Positions 8,144 to 19,700 of a stretch of 64,000 nt of DNA are shown here, piece after piece (position 1 is the first letter of the stretch; every line of letters begins with the position of its first letter). Origin of the DNA: DASXUL01 sp036504855 (GTDB taxonomy: Bacteria > Armatimonadota > DTGP01 > JAKQQT01); the NCBI GenBank assembly GCA_036504855.1, contig DASXUL010000109.1:1-64000 (forward strand), written 5' to 3'. The position numbers and the translations under genes are program-made. The notes below the pieces were generated by a model. The model made no database searches. It was not told the origin of the DNA and saw nothing but the letters and a program-made list of their open reading frames with translations.

Positions 8144-8941
8144 TTGGATCCCACGGGCACAGAAGCCCCGCCGGGCCGGATCCAGAAGGCCTGCCCAGCG
8201 GGAGCAACCGTGATCGACGTAGCGGAGAGATTTGGCGCGGCCGCCGAGTGCGGCGCAGGCCGGCTGGTAGACCTGGCGGCGCTGGGTGAACTCTCGGCCG
8301 TGCTGGCCCACGAACTCCGCAACCCCCTTTCCTCTATCAAGGGCGCCGCCCAGATCCTTCAGCAGGAGTGGGGCGCCCAGAAACCTCAGAGCGAGTTCCT
8401 GAACATCATCCTTGATGAGGTAGAGACGCTCACCGCGCTCGCCACCGAGTTCATGGAGTTCTCCCGCCCGCTTTACCCCGAACTGGCCTGGTGTTCCTGG
8501 AACGATACCGTGGAAGCGGCCGTTCTCTCGGTGCAGAGTATTGCCCAGGCCGCCGATATGCATGTGGAGCTGGAACTGGCTGAGGATTTGCCGCGCGCGC
8601 TGCTGGATGGTTTCCAGATCAGCCGCGCCCTGCGAAACCTCCTCCTGAACGCCATGGATGCTTCCACCCGCGGCGCGACCGTTGTGGTGAGAACCCAACG
8701 CACGCCGGAAGGCGTTGCGGCCGAGATCGAGGATGCGGGTTGCGGCATGCCGCAGGAACAGATGGCGCGGATCTTCGTTCCTTTCTTTACAACGAAACTC
8801 GCCGGCACCGGGCTGGGCCTTCCGGTGGCGCGCAAGATTGCGCAGAATCACGGCGGCGACGTCTTCGCCGTCCGCAATGACGGACCCGGGATGACCTTTG
8901 TGATTCACCTCCCGGCGCCGTCCGATTTGCCGGACGGCTGA
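8144..8941 (+). CDS. NtrB-like sensor histidine kinase
   Basis: Compact soluble kinase. HisKA phosphoacceptor His56 lies in LAHELRNPLSSIKG, the N box in LRNLLLNAMDAS, and the G boxes in DAGCGMPQEQ and GTGLGLPVA. There is no membrane segment and only ~40 residues precede HisKA, so it is a cytoplasmic sensor or needs a partner. The frame opens with TTG at 8144; a GTG at 8210 behind GGGAG is a good alternative start. It lies between rpoN and the NtrC-type regulator and presumably phosphorylates Asp57 of that protein. Confidence 0.9.
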   Translation: MDPTGTEAPPGRIQKACPAGATVIDVAERFGAAAECGAGRLVDLAALGELSAVLAHELRNPLSSIKGAAQILQQEWGAQKPQSEFLNIILDEVETLTALATEFMEFSRPLYPELAWCSWNDTVEAAVLSVQSIAQAADMHVELELAEDLPRALLDGFQISRALRNLLLNAMDASTRGATVVVRTQRTPEGVAAEIEDAGCGMPQEQMARIFVPFFTTKLAGTGLGLPVARKIAQNHGGDVFAVRNDGPGMTFVIHLPAPSDLPDG

Positions 8942-9087
8942 TGCCGCCGGACAAAATCGGCGCACACAATGCAAAATGCAGATTGCGGAATGGCAAGGCC
9001 CCAGAAGCGGGATCGCCGCGCTATTCGCAGACTGCATTTTTCTTTGCGTCCGCCCTGCGGACGGCAGATGGGGAGTAGCGTAGCACT

Positions 9088-10570
<1,483 letters not shown>

Positions 10571-10572
<2 letters not shown>

Positions 10573-10683
10573 CATTCAGGATTCAGCATCCAGCATTCAG
10601 CCCGAAGGCCCCGATCCATGAGCTATGTCGCCTCATGGATCGGGGCCTTCGGGCTGAATGCTGGATGCTGAATCCTGAATGCT
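10571..10683. repeat. Heptad-armed palindrome, 52-bp perfect arms, 9-nt loop
   Basis: Arms 10571-10622 and 10632-10683 are exact complements with a 9-base loop. The outer part of each arm is four heptads of the form ATTCAGN/ATCCAGC; the inner part is a unique GC-rich core. It begins within the stop codon of the NtrC-like gene. As RNA it would form a very stable hairpin, so a terminator or 3'-end stabiliser is plausible. Confidence 0.85.
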
Positions 10684-10692
10684 TTCTCCTCG

Positions 10693-10701
10693 TGGTATAA
10701 T
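10693..10701 (+). promoter_or_regulatory. Extended -10 promoter element upstream of yebC
   Basis: TGGTATAAT is an extended -10 hexamer located 40 bases before the yebC start and just after the palindrome. No convincing -35 is visible, as is usual for extended -10 promoters. Confidence 0.5.
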
Positions 10702-10741
10702 GGGATAGCGACAGTTTACAGATATTTATACAGGAGCACGT

Positions 10742-11482
10742 ATGTCCGGTCACAGTAAATGGCATAACATCAAGCTGCGCAAGGGCAAGCAGGATGCGGA
10801 GCGGGGGAAGATCTTCACAAAGCTGGCCCGTGAGATCATCGTGGCGGCCAAGAACGGCAGCAACCCCGACCTCAACGTCCGCCTGCGCCTCGCCGTGCAG
10901 AAGGCGAGAGAGAACTCCATGCCCGCCGACAACATCAAGCGCGCCATCCTGCGCGGCTCGGGCGAGATGGAGGGGCAGTCCTTCGACGAAGTCACCTATG
11001 AAGGGTACGGACCGGCGGGCGTCGGCATCATCGTGGAGTGCCTCACGGACAACAGGAACCGCACCTTCCCCGAGGTTCGCTCCATCTTCACCAAAAACGG
11101 CGGACGGATCGCCGATACCGGCGCCGTCTCGTGGTCGTTCGACACCAAGGGCGTCATTTCCATCGACAGCGCCAAGACCACCGAGGAAGCCGTGATGGAG
11201 GCCGCGCTTGAGGCCGGCGCCGAGGACGTTCGCGTTGAGGATGAGACTTTCGACGTCATCACCAGCCCTGGCGATTTCCTGCCGGTGCGCGAGGCCCTCG
11301 AAACCGCCGGTTTCGCCATCGCCAGCGCCGAAGTGACCATGATCCCGCAGACGACCGTTGCCGTTACCGGCCACGACGCGGAGCTCACCCTGCGGCTCAT
11401 CGATTACCTGGAAGATAACGACGACGTTCAGAACGTTTATAGCAACTGCGATATCTCTGACGAAGACCTGGCCGCGATGTAA
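10742..11482 (+). CDS. yebC: YebC/PmpR family protein
   Basis: Classic YebC/TACO1 family start (MSGHSKWHNIKLRKGKQD) and full length (246 residues), with the conserved GYGPAGVGIIVECLTDN and NGGRIADTGAVSWSFD blocks. Members were annotated as transcription regulators; later work links some to relief of ribosome stalling at proline stretches. An AGGAGCACGT box precedes the ATG. The M61 peptidase gene follows after about 28 bases. Confidence 0.97.
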   Translation: MSGHSKWHNIKLRKGKQDAERGKIFTKLAREIIVAAKNGSNPDLNVRLRLAVQKARENSMPADNIKRAILRGSGEMEGQSFDEVTYEGYGPAGVGIIVECLTDNRNRTFPEVRSIFTKNGGRIADTGAVSWSFDTKGVISIDSAKTTEEAVMEAALEAGAEDVRVEDETFDVITSPGDFLPVREALETAGFAIASAEVTMIPQTTVAVTGHDAELTLRLIDYLEDNDDVQNVYSNCDISDEDLAAM

Positions 11483-11510
11483 TCGGGAGACGTCTCCTCG
11501 GGTGGCGCGG

Positions 11511-13340
11511 ATGGGCAAAGCGACCTGCTTCAGGGCTTGCCCCTTCGCGCCACCCGTCGTTTTGGCGCTCGCGTTGCTGGCGGTCCTCGCCCCGGCGCGG
11601 GCCGCGCGTGTGGACTACACGTTCTACGTGAATGCCCGAGCGAAGAGCATCCACGTTTCGGCCGCCGTGGCCGACGACCCCGATCCCACCGTCACCGTGG
11701 CGATCCCCACCTGGGTTCCCGGCTACTACCGGCGGCTGGACCAGGCGACCGGCGTGTTGCGCTTCGGCGCCGCCATCGGCGGCGCCCGCGTTTCAGCGGA
11801 GCACCCCACCGCCTCCACCTGGACGATCTCCCATGCGCCGAACCAGGCCGTTACCGTTGACTACGACGTTGCCGTCCGTGAGTACGGATTCGGCGGCGGC
11901 GATCCGAGCGGGACCCTCGGCCAGATGGGCGTGTACGTGGATGGCAACTCCGCCTTCGTTCACCCCGGCATTGCCTGCGTATACGTGGAAGGTCACACCG
12001 CCGATCCCGCAACACTCACATTGAAGCTGCCGGACGGCTGGGACGCCGCTACGCCGCTGGCGAAGGGTCGCGCGGGCGCGTATGAGGCGCCCAGCTATGA
12101 CGCGTTGGCGGATAGCCCCGTGCAGATGGGCCGCTTCGGCCGCATCGCCTTTCGCGCGCGCAACAAGCCCTTCGAGATCATCACCACGGGGTCCTGCCCC
12201 GTTTCGGATGCCGCGCTCATCGACGTGTGCAAGCGCGCGGCGACTTCCGCTTTGGACCTGTTCGGCGGCTGGAGCCCCTTCGATTCCTACCAGTTCCACC
12301 TCCACTTCCCGCGGCAGAGGCGCGACGGCGGGGGCGGCCTGGAGCACCGGTCCAGCAGCGTCATCGTTTTCGCCCGCGGTCTCACCGACGAGACCTTTGC
12401 GCCAAACGCCGCGCGGATCATCTTCCACGAGTTCTTCCACGCCTGGAATGTAAAGGCGCTGCACCCGCGGGGCCTGGGCCCGTTCAACTACCAGGGCGAG
12501 CCGCGCACGCCCAGCCTCTGGATTGCGGAGGGCCTGACCGATTACTACGCCCACGTGTTGGCGGTGCGCGGCGGCGTGTGGACGCCGGAGATCGCGCTGA
12601 AGGCGTTCGCCGGCCTCATTGATGAATACCGGGGCTCCGCCGGCCGCAACGCCGCCAGCCTGGCAACGAGCAGCGAGAAGGTGTGGGATGCGGACAGCCC
12701 GATGTCCAACGGTTATGGCGGCACGAACTACTACACGAAGGGCTTGTTGGCTGCCTGGCTGCTCGACATCCGCATCCGCGCATCCACGAAGAACGCCCGG
12801 AGCCTGGACGACGCCCTGCGCCGCATGCTCGTTCGGTATGCGCTGCCGGATCGCCCCTACCCGCCGGACGCGGTACTCGCCGCCATCCGCGAGTCCACCG
12901 GCGTGAACCCCGCGGACGATTACGCGGCCTTCGTCTACGGGACCAAGGACCTGCCTTTGGAAGAGGGCGTGAGGCCCATGGGAGTGCGGCTGCGGATCGT
13001 GGATGTGCCGGAGACGATGCTTGGCGCTGACCTGGAGTCCGGAGATAGCAGCGCCGTGGTGCACGGCGTGAGCAAGGGAGGCGCCGCCGAGGCCGCTGGG
13101 ATGTTGGCGGGCGACGTGCTGCTCAGCATCGACGGCCAGCCGCCCCGCATCGGGAAGGGTCCCCTGCTGGGCGGCAGACCGCGCGGCGTGGGCGACCGCG
13201 TGTTGGTGATCGTCCGCCGCGCCGGAGAGGAGCGTACCCTGTCTGTTACGGTGCAGGCCCGCCCCACCGCCGAACTGACCCGCGTGGAATCGCCGACCCC
13301 CGAACAGAGCGCCGTTTGGAAGGGTCTTTGGGGGCAGTGA
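11511..13340 (+). CDS. M61-family peptidase with PDZ domain
   Basis: Exported zinc peptidase of about 609 residues. A signal peptide (MGKATCF... APARAARV) leads to the N-terminal beta domain, then the catalytic domain with the HEFFH zinc motif followed by the downstream acidic ligand region IAEGLTDYY, then a C-terminal PDZ domain (GVSKGGAAEAAGMLAGDVLLSIDG). This order is that of glycyl-aminopeptidase-type M61 enzymes. The start at 11511 gives a clean signal sequence; the frame upstream overlaps yebC and is a shadow. Confidence 0.92.
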   Translation: MGKATCFRACPFAPPVVLALALLAVLAPARAARVDYTFYVNARAKSIHVSAAVADDPDPTVTVAIPTWVPGYYRRLDQATGVLRFGAAIGGARVSAEHPTASTWTISHAPNQAVTVDYDVAVREYGFGGGDPSGTLGQMGVYVDGNSAFVHPGIACVYVEGHTADPATLTLKLPDGWDAATPLAKGRAGAYEAPSYDALADSPVQMGRFGRIAFRARNKPFEIITTGSCPVSDAALIDVCKRAATSALDLFGGWSPFDSYQFHLHFPRQRRDGGGGLEHRSSSVIVFARGLTDETFAPNAARIIFHEFFHAWNVKALHPRGLGPFNYQGEPRTPSLWIAEGLTDYYAHVLAVRGGVWTPEIALKAFAGLIDEYRGSAGRNAASLATSSEKVWDADSPMSNGYGGTNYYTKGLLAAWLLDIRIRASTKNARSLDDALRRMLVRYALPDRPYPPDAVLAAIRESTGVNPADDYAAFVYGTKDLPLEEGVRPMGVRLRIVDVPETMLGADLESGDSSAVVHGVSKGGAAEAAGMLAGDVLLSIDGQPPRIGKGPLLGGRPRGVGDRVLVIVRRAGEERTLSVTVQARPTAELTRVESPTPEQSAVWKGLWGQ

Positions 13341-13341
13341 G

Positions 13342-13362
13342 GCCCGCGCCGGCGGGCGTTTT
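13342..13362 (+). terminator. Short GC hairpin with T-run after the M61 gene
   Basis: GCCCGC (13342-13347) pairs with GCGGGC (13352-13357), followed by GTTTT. It lies two bases after the stop codon, between convergent genes. Confidence 0.5.
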
Positions 13363-13444
13363 GGAGAGGCGCAACCGGAGTTGATACTCGGCGGCGTCAT
13401 ACCGCGTAACCAGACCCGCCGCACACCCTATCGGCGCGGCCTGC

Positions 13445-14230
13445 TCAGCTTTGTCGCGGCGCGATGTATCGCTCTGTGAACGCGTCCACGATGTCGCTCA
13501 GGCAGTCGTCGAGGCGGGCGGAAACCTCCCAGGCGATCTCATCCGGCACGCCGCCATAGAAGGCCTCGGCGACGCCGCCCGTGATGCAGGCGAGCGTATC
13601 GCAATCTCCGCCCAATGAGACGGCCTTGCGGATGGCGTCCTCGAAGCCTTCCGATTCCAGGAAGGCGGTGAGCGCCTCGGGAACCGTCTCCTGACACGTT
13701 TCCACGTGGCGGTAGTCCGGCCGGATCTCATCCAGGCTTCGCGAAAGGTCATAGCCAAACGTCTCCTCCGCGAAGCGCCGGATGTCTGCCTTCGCGGCGC
13801 CCGTTCGCGCGAGGAAGACGGCGGCGGCCGTGGACTGAGCCCCTTTGACGCCCTCGGGGTGATCGTGGGAGACGATGGCCGTTCGGCGCGCTTCCTCCAG
13901 CACGGCGTCCAGGTCATCGAACGCCCAGCCGACCGGGCTGACGCGCATCGCGGCCCCGTTCCCGAAGCTGCCGTACGGGCCCATGTACGGGTCAGCGATC
14001 CAGCGTGCGAACATCCCGCCCCAGCCGGCGTGCGGGTAGAGCCTCCCGTAGCGGCGGTACGTTTCGGCGAAGTCTCCTCCGGTCAGCAGCGCATCCGCGG
14101 TGGCCACAGTGAGCACGGAATCGTCCGTGAACTCGCTCCCCCGCGAGAACAGCGGAAACCGCGTGGACTTCGTGCCCCGATCGAACTCATACGGCGCCCC
14201 GATCATATCCCCCGCAATGGCCCCCAGCAT
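13445..14230 (-). CDS. ADP-ribosylglycohydrolase family protein
   Basis: DraG/ARH-type hydrolase of 261 residues. The metal-binding motifs are all present: GAIAGDMIGAPYE at the N-terminus, FTDDSVLT, and the C-terminal SLGGDCDTLACITGGVAEA. The family removes ADP-ribose from proteins or small molecules using a two-magnesium site. It is the second gene of a leftward pair, 28 bases after the 258-residue hypothetical, which suggests a joint transcript. Confidence 0.92.
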   Translation of the reverse strand: MLGAIAGDMIGAPYEFDRGTKSTRFPLFSRGSEFTDDSVLTVATADALLTGGDFAETYRRYGRLYPHAGWGGMFARWIADPYMGPYGSFGNGAAMRVSPVGWAFDDLDAVLEEARRTAIVSHDHPEGVKGAQSTAAAVFLARTGAAKADIRRFAEETFGYDLSRSLDEIRPDYRHVETCQETVPEALTAFLESEGFEDAIRKAVSLGGDCDTLACITGGVAEAFYGGVPDEIAWEVSARLDDCLSDIVDAFTERYIAPRQS

Positions 14231-14258
14231 TCCGGCCTCCTTCAGTTACGCGCCTGGA

Positions 14259-15035
14259 TCAGAACCCGGGCGGAAAGTCCCGGTCCACCGGCGTGAGATC
14301 GCCGGTGTTGAACCCGAACCCTTCCACGTACCGGGTGAAAGCGTTCTGTTGCATCCCCGCGAGGATGGCTTCCGGGCCCAGCCATTCCCGCAGCTCCGCC
14401 ACGGACGGGTCATGCGGAGTGAATACCCCCAGGAAGTCGCCTTCCCAACTGATGTTCACGATCTCCACCGAATCCTGAGAGGGGGACGGCGACCCGGGGA
14501 TCAGCCATTCCTCCGTGACGCCGGGCCACTCGTTCCAGCGGTTCCTGATGTGTTCGCCCGCGGGATCGCCCGGCGGGAACCAGTCCAGATGGAAGGGCTC
14601 CGGAACGCCATCCGGCGCGAAACCCCTCAGTTTGGAGAGCGTCTCCGCGCAAGAGAGACCGAGCGCATATCCCGGCCCGGGGTCGACGCGGCATAGCTTG
14701 AGCTGCCGTGACGAGCCGGCTGAGGCGCCGGGTTCCGCCTGGCGGGCGTCGAGATGCCCCATGCAGGCGTACACTCCCGCCGCGCCGGCTGTGAGCCTGG
14801 CGAGGATGGCGGTCAGGTCGCCGAAGGAGAGTTCAATGCCGGCATGCACGCCGCAGTCCTCCTTGGCCCGCGCCCAGTCGGAGATGCCGCGGATCCCATG
14901 GTCGCCGTACTCGTAGATGTTGGTCAGGCAGGCGGCGACCTTGCGGCGGCCGGCGCCGGGGAGCCCGAAGGCCGCCCAATCGGTTTCCACCCATCCATCG
15001 TCCGGGACGATGCAGAGCATATCCGGCTTTCGCAT
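14259..15035 (-). CDS. Hypothetical protein paired with ADP-ribosylglycohydrolase
   Basis: I do not recognise this 258-residue protein. The start at 15035 has a perfect AGGAGG box. It lacks a signal peptide, is rich in Trp, Pro and Asp/Glu, and has few repeats or motifs (DWAAFGLPG, HLDWFPPGDP, WNEWPGV). Its placement directly upstream of the ADP-ribosylglycohydrolase on the same strand suggests a shared role, for instance as an ADP-ribosylation-linked factor, but nothing in the sequence proves this. Confidence 0.6.
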   Translation of the reverse strand: MRKPDMLCIVPDDGWVETDWAAFGLPGAGRRKVAACLTNIYEYGDHGIRGISDWARAKEDCGVHAGIELSFGDLTAILARLTAGAAGVYACMGHLDARQAEPGASAGSSRQLKLCRVDPGPGYALGLSCAETLSKLRGFAPDGVPEPFHLDWFPPGDPAGEHIRNRWNEWPGVTEEWLIPGSPSPSQDSVEIVNISWEGDFLGVFTPHDPSVAELREWLGPEAILAGMQQNAFTRYVEGFGFNTGDLTPVDRDFPPGF

Positions 15036-15132
15036 CGCATGCCTCCTGCAAGCAGTATGGCCGCATGGCGAAAGGCCGCGGCGAGTGATCGGCGCCGGGG
15101 CCATGCCGCGTGGCTTTCGTTCGGGCAGGCGG

Positions 15133-16539
15133 TTATTGCAGCCCGTAGGCCTGGCGGGCGAAGGCGACGGCGTCCAGCAGGTTCACCGATGGGCCGCCGC
15201 CATCGGGCGCGGCGTTCAGGCGGTCGGACTCGCCGGGAAGCGGGGTTGCCAATCCGCCGGCGATGCGAAGCGCTCGCGCCGCCGACCAGAGCGGCGGGTA
15301 AAGCGGCGGCGAGGACTCATAGGCGCCCATGTCCACGTGTGCGCCTTGGATGCGGGGGAGGCCGTCTTTGTCGATGTCGCCCGGCCCCACCGCCGTATCA
15401 CTTCCGGCGTCGATGCAGGGCGATCCCACGCGCAGATGGTAATCGCCGGCCGCCGCATCAACGAAGCGAGGGTCGGCGCTGATGTTGCCGTTCTGCCCCA
15501 GCAGCGTCGCCGGGTTTGTTTCCGCCGTCGTGTTGCCATAGAAATCGTTGTGGTCGATAGCCGCGTCGTTGGCGTAGTCCGCGGCGACGCCGATGTCGTT
15601 GTACGCGCTGATGTTGTTGGTGACCCGGCTTCCGGCCGCCGAGCCGTAGAAGTAGATGCCCGGCAGGTTCGAGCCGACGACTGTGTTGTTTTCGATCAGC
15701 GCCGTGGCGTAGAAGAGCGCGATGTTTCCGCCGGGCAGCGTCAGGGGGCCGGCCGCGCGGTTGTTGGCCACCACATTGTCGCGAATCAGATAGCCGTCGG
15801 CCTCGAAAGCGGCGATGCCGCAGACGCCGTTGCCGCGGATGTCGTTGCCCTCGATATCGGCCGGGCACTCCCAGAGGACGATGCCGGCCCCTGTCTTGGA
15901 GTCGGTGGCGTTCAGGCTGTTGCCGGTGATCGAGTTCCGGGCCACCGTGACGCGGCTCTGGTACGTCAGGCGCACGCCCGCCCCAACGTTATCTGAGATA
16001 ACGTTTCCCGTGATCGCGGCGCCGGAGTACTCGCAGACGACGCCGATCCCGTCATTGGCGGTGACGACATTATTGGAGATCGTCGGCAGCGCGCGCTGGC
16101 ACCAGATGCCGGCGGCCCGATATTCGGGCGATTTTGAGAAACCATTGCGAATGGTGAATCCGTCGATGACGATGCCCTGGGCGCCGCCCGATACGCTCAG
16201 CACGATGCCGGCCCTGGCCCCGTCCAGCGTGGTTGGGTGTTTGGCCGGATCCCGCTGAGCGCGGGCGGTCTCGGTTCCGGCGAATCCGCCGTAGAGCGAG
16301 ACATCGGCCGGGAGCGTGAAGGTTCCGGTATAGGTTCCGGCGGCCACCCACACTTCGTCGCCGGCCCTGGCGGCGGCGAGGGCGGCGGTGAGAGTGGTGA
16401 AGGCGGCGCTCCAGGAAGCGCCGGTTTGGCCGGGCTCCGGAGCGCGCGCGTCTACATAGACCGTTGCGGCGTGCACGCAGGGTTGCACGCAGAGGAGGAT
16501 GCCCAGGAAGCGCAGCCGCGATCTTCGCAGATGGAACAT
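15133..16539 (-). CDS. Secreted right-handed beta-helix protein with dockerin-like tail
   Basis: The signal peptide ends near HAATVYVD. About 380 residues of parallel beta-helix follow. The first block is the DUF1565/choice-of-anchor type entry (WSAAFTTLTAALAAARAGDEVWVAAGTY, LYGGFAGTE), then short N/V/I-rich coils (ISNNVVTAND, ITGNVISDN, ARNSITGNS). A HVDMGAYE-type closing block precedes a C-terminal ~50-residue module (ALRIAGGL... VNLLDAVAFARQAYGL). This tail is shared with the genes starting at 3009, 16711 and 37287. The fold is common in polysaccharide lyases and adhesins; no catalytic residues are identifiable. It is transcribed divergently from the larger paralogue at 16711. Confidence 0.85.
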   Translation of the reverse strand: MFHLRRSRLRFLGILLCVQPCVHAATVYVDARAPEPGQTGASWSAAFTTLTAALAAARAGDEVWVAAGTYTGTFTLPADVSLYGGFAGTETARAQRDPAKHPTTLDGARAGIVLSVSGGAQGIVIDGFTIRNGFSKSPEYRAAGIWCQRALPTISNNVVTANDGIGVVCEYSGAAITGNVISDNVGAGVRLTYQSRVTVARNSITGNSLNATDSKTGAGIVLWECPADIEGNDIRGNGVCGIAAFEADGYLIRDNVVANNRAAGPLTLPGGNIALFYATALIENNTVVGSNLPGIYFYGSAAGSRVTNNISAYNDIGVAADYANDAAIDHNDFYGNTTAETNPATLLGQNGNISADPRFVDAAAGDYHLRVGSPCIDAGSDTAVGPGDIDKDGLPRIQGAHVDMGAYESSPPLYPPLWSAARALRIAGGLATPLPGESDRLNAAPDGGGPSVNLLDAVAFARQAYGLQ

Positions 16540-16648
16540 GATGCCCTCCCGTTGATATACGAATCCAACTCATGACGGCTGGAAACCGGCGATTGTTCCC
16601 TGCCGGCACGCCCTGAAGCGGCGCGCCCGCCGCAGCCAGCGCCGATGT

Positions 16649-16654
16649 TATACT
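16649..16654 (+). promoter_or_regulatory. Extended -10 element upstream of the 1044-residue beta-helix gene
   Basis: TGTTATACT (TATACT at 16649-16654) lies 57 bases before the start at 16711, in the 171-base divergent region between two beta-helix genes. Confidence 0.4.
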
Positions 16655-16710
16655 CATGACAAGCAAACCTCTGCGCGCCGCAACAGCCCCTAACAACGAA
16701 GGACTACGAC

Positions 16711-19700
16711 ATGCAACGTACCGCCTCCACCGCTTCCCTCCGCGCGATCCCCCGCGCGCTCGTGCTCCTGGCCTTCCTTGCCGCCTCCTCCGCCGGCTGG
16801 AGCCGAGTGGTGTATGTGAACAAGAATGCGCTGGGTTCCGTGCACGACGGAGCCGCCTGGTCCACGGCCTACCTCACCGTACAGGCAGGCATTGACGCAG
16901 CCGCCAACGGCGACGACGTGTGGGTGGCGGCCCCAAAGCCAGCGGCCGATGCATATGTGGAAAGCGTGGTCCTCAAGGCGTCCGTTCACCTGTACGGCGG
17001 TTTCAGCGGTACAGAGATGAGCAGGAACCAGCGGAACTGGACGGCCAACGTCACGGAGTTGAGGTCCGCCACCATGGACAGCTCGATTGTCGTCTGGACG
17101 GAGGGGCCAGGGTGCATCCTGGATGGGTTCGCCATCTCTCATGGCGATGTGGGCGTTCGCCTGTTCGGGTCAACACGGATAGCCAACTGCACGATTCGCG
17201 CCGCCAGGATGGCTGTCTGCGCCTATACCGGTGACACGGCCGTCGTCAACTCCTTCATCTCGCATTGCACGATTGGCATCGGCGGGTACGAGGACGCCAC
17301 CGTGGCTGTCTCGAATTGCGAGATCAACGGGTGCGGATACGGGCTGCAAACGCCGATCACCCGGACTTCCATTACAAACTGCTCGATCACCGGCAATCAG
17401 TGTGGAGTACAAGTCGCAAACGCCATCGTGACCATCGCAAACAGCCTTGTGGGCTTCAATGGGACGGGCATCGAGCAAACATGGACCATTGAGCCGGTGC
17501 GGTTGTCGCACAACAATGTCTATGGCAACTCCGTGGCCAACTATTCGGGAGTGGCGGATCCAACCGGAGCCAGCGGCAACATCAGCCAGGATCCCAGGCT
17601 TTCCAACCCGTACCACGATATCCACATCCAGCCGGGCTCGCCCTGCATCAATGCCGGAGATGACTTACAGGTCATGCCAGGGTGGACCGACCGTGACGGT
17701 CAGCCTCGCGTGCAGGGCGGCCACGTGGACATAGGCGCAGACGAGAGCGATGGCTCCGTGTGGACCGTGCCCTCCCGCTCGTGGCGCGTCTCTCCCGCGG
17801 GCGATGACCGCAACGACGGATTGACCTGGAGAACGGCGAAGCGAACGTTGGGCGCGGCTCTGTCGGCAGCTCAGGGCACGGACGAGCTGTGGGTCGTGAA
17901 AGGTTCCTATTCAGAGAGTATCGAGCTGCCGGCCGGCGTGGCCGTTTTCGGCGGCTTCACGGGAACTGAGACAAAGAGAGACCAGCGGGATTGGGCAAAG
18001 AATGTTTCAGCGCTGGGAGGCGGCGGAACCGATTTCGATACCGTGGTTGCCGCGCCGTACCTGGGCGCTGCTCTCGATGGCTTCGCCATCTCCAAAGGCG
18101 GATCCGGGGTCGTTGTGGGCGGCACAACTACAATCGCTCATTGCCGGATCAGCGACGCCGTCTCCTACGGAGTCAACGTGGACGCGTTGGGTCGAGCCAC
18201 GATCAGCGACTGCACAATCAGCCGCACCGGGACGGGGGTGAACCTGCCCGCCGGAACGGCGACCCTGACCGGCTGCACGATCACGAGAACCGATGACGGC
18301 GTGAGCCTGACAGGCGGAACGGCGTTGGTCTCGAATTGCACCGTAAGTTGCACGCTGAGGGGTGTCTACGGATACTCGGGAACGGCATCTCTTGCCAATT
18401 GCACAATCAGCGGCAACGGGTGCGGGGTGTATCTCTGGACCCACGTTGCCTGGTCCCTTGCAAACTGCATCGTGGCCGGGAATGGAACCGGCATCCGCCG
18501 CGCGGACGAGAGCCAATCCCTGACACTATCTCACAACGACGTCTATGGCAATGCCGGCTCCAACTACACGGGGATCGCCGACCCAACCGGCGAGAACGGC
18601 AATATCAGCCAGGACCCTAGGCTATCCAATTCCTTCCACGACCTCCATATTCAGCCGGGGTCACCCTGCATAGACTCGGGAGATGACGCAATGGTTCAGG
18701 CCGGCTCCGCCGATATGGACGGTCAGCCCCGTGTCCAAGGCAGCCATGTGGACATCGGCGCCGACGAGAGCGACGGCGCCGCCTGGGCGGTTCCTCCCCG
18801 CGTCTGGCATGTGTCGATGGCTGGCGATGACGTCAACGACGGCCTCTCCTGGGCCACCGCCAAGCGCAGCCTCTCGAGGGCCCTGGACGTCGCGGAGGGC
18901 GCCGATGAGGTCTGGGTGGCGCGCGGACTCTACGTCGACAAACCCATTGCAGCCGTGCCGGTGGCCCTCTATGGGGGCTTCGAAGGCGGCGAGGCGCGCC
19001 GAAGCCAGCGGAACTGGACGGCGAACCTCACGGAGATTCGCGGGGATACGACGTACAACTCGTCGGCCGTCACGCTGCGGTTCCCGGGCGTCATCCTGGA
19101 TGGCTTTGCTGTGACCAATGGCTACTTCGGCGTGACCACGAAGAACGCCGCCACCATCAGCCACTGCCGGATCAGCGGCAACGTCGTTGGCGTCGCTGCC
19201 CAAGGCGAAGGCACAAGGGTCCGTAACTGCGCGGTGGTGGGCAATGGGACGGGCGTTTGGCTCGCCAGTCCATCTGAAATCGTCAATTGCACTTTTGCCG
19301 GCGGATCTGCCGATGCCGCTGATCTGTCTGTCAGTGGCTCTACACTCACCAACTGCGCCATTGCGTCCAACGCATGGGGGTTCTACGCGTTCTCATCCAG
19401 AATCGCTTGGACAGCGTCGTACTGCAATGTGTTCGGGAACTCGGCGGCGAACTTCTACGGCGTTACAGACCCGACGGGCACGAACGGCAACATCAGCGTT
19501 GATCCCCTGTTCGTGAACGCCAGTGTTGGCGACTATCGCCTGCTGACGGGCTCGCCCTGCGTCGACGCGGGCGATGACGCCGTTTTCGGGCTCGGAGAGG
19601 TGGATCTGGACGGAAAGCCCAGGAAGATGGGCGCGCATGTGGACATCGGCTGCTATGAGTTCGCGCCGTCCGCCGCGTATGCCCTGGGCGACGCCGTGAG

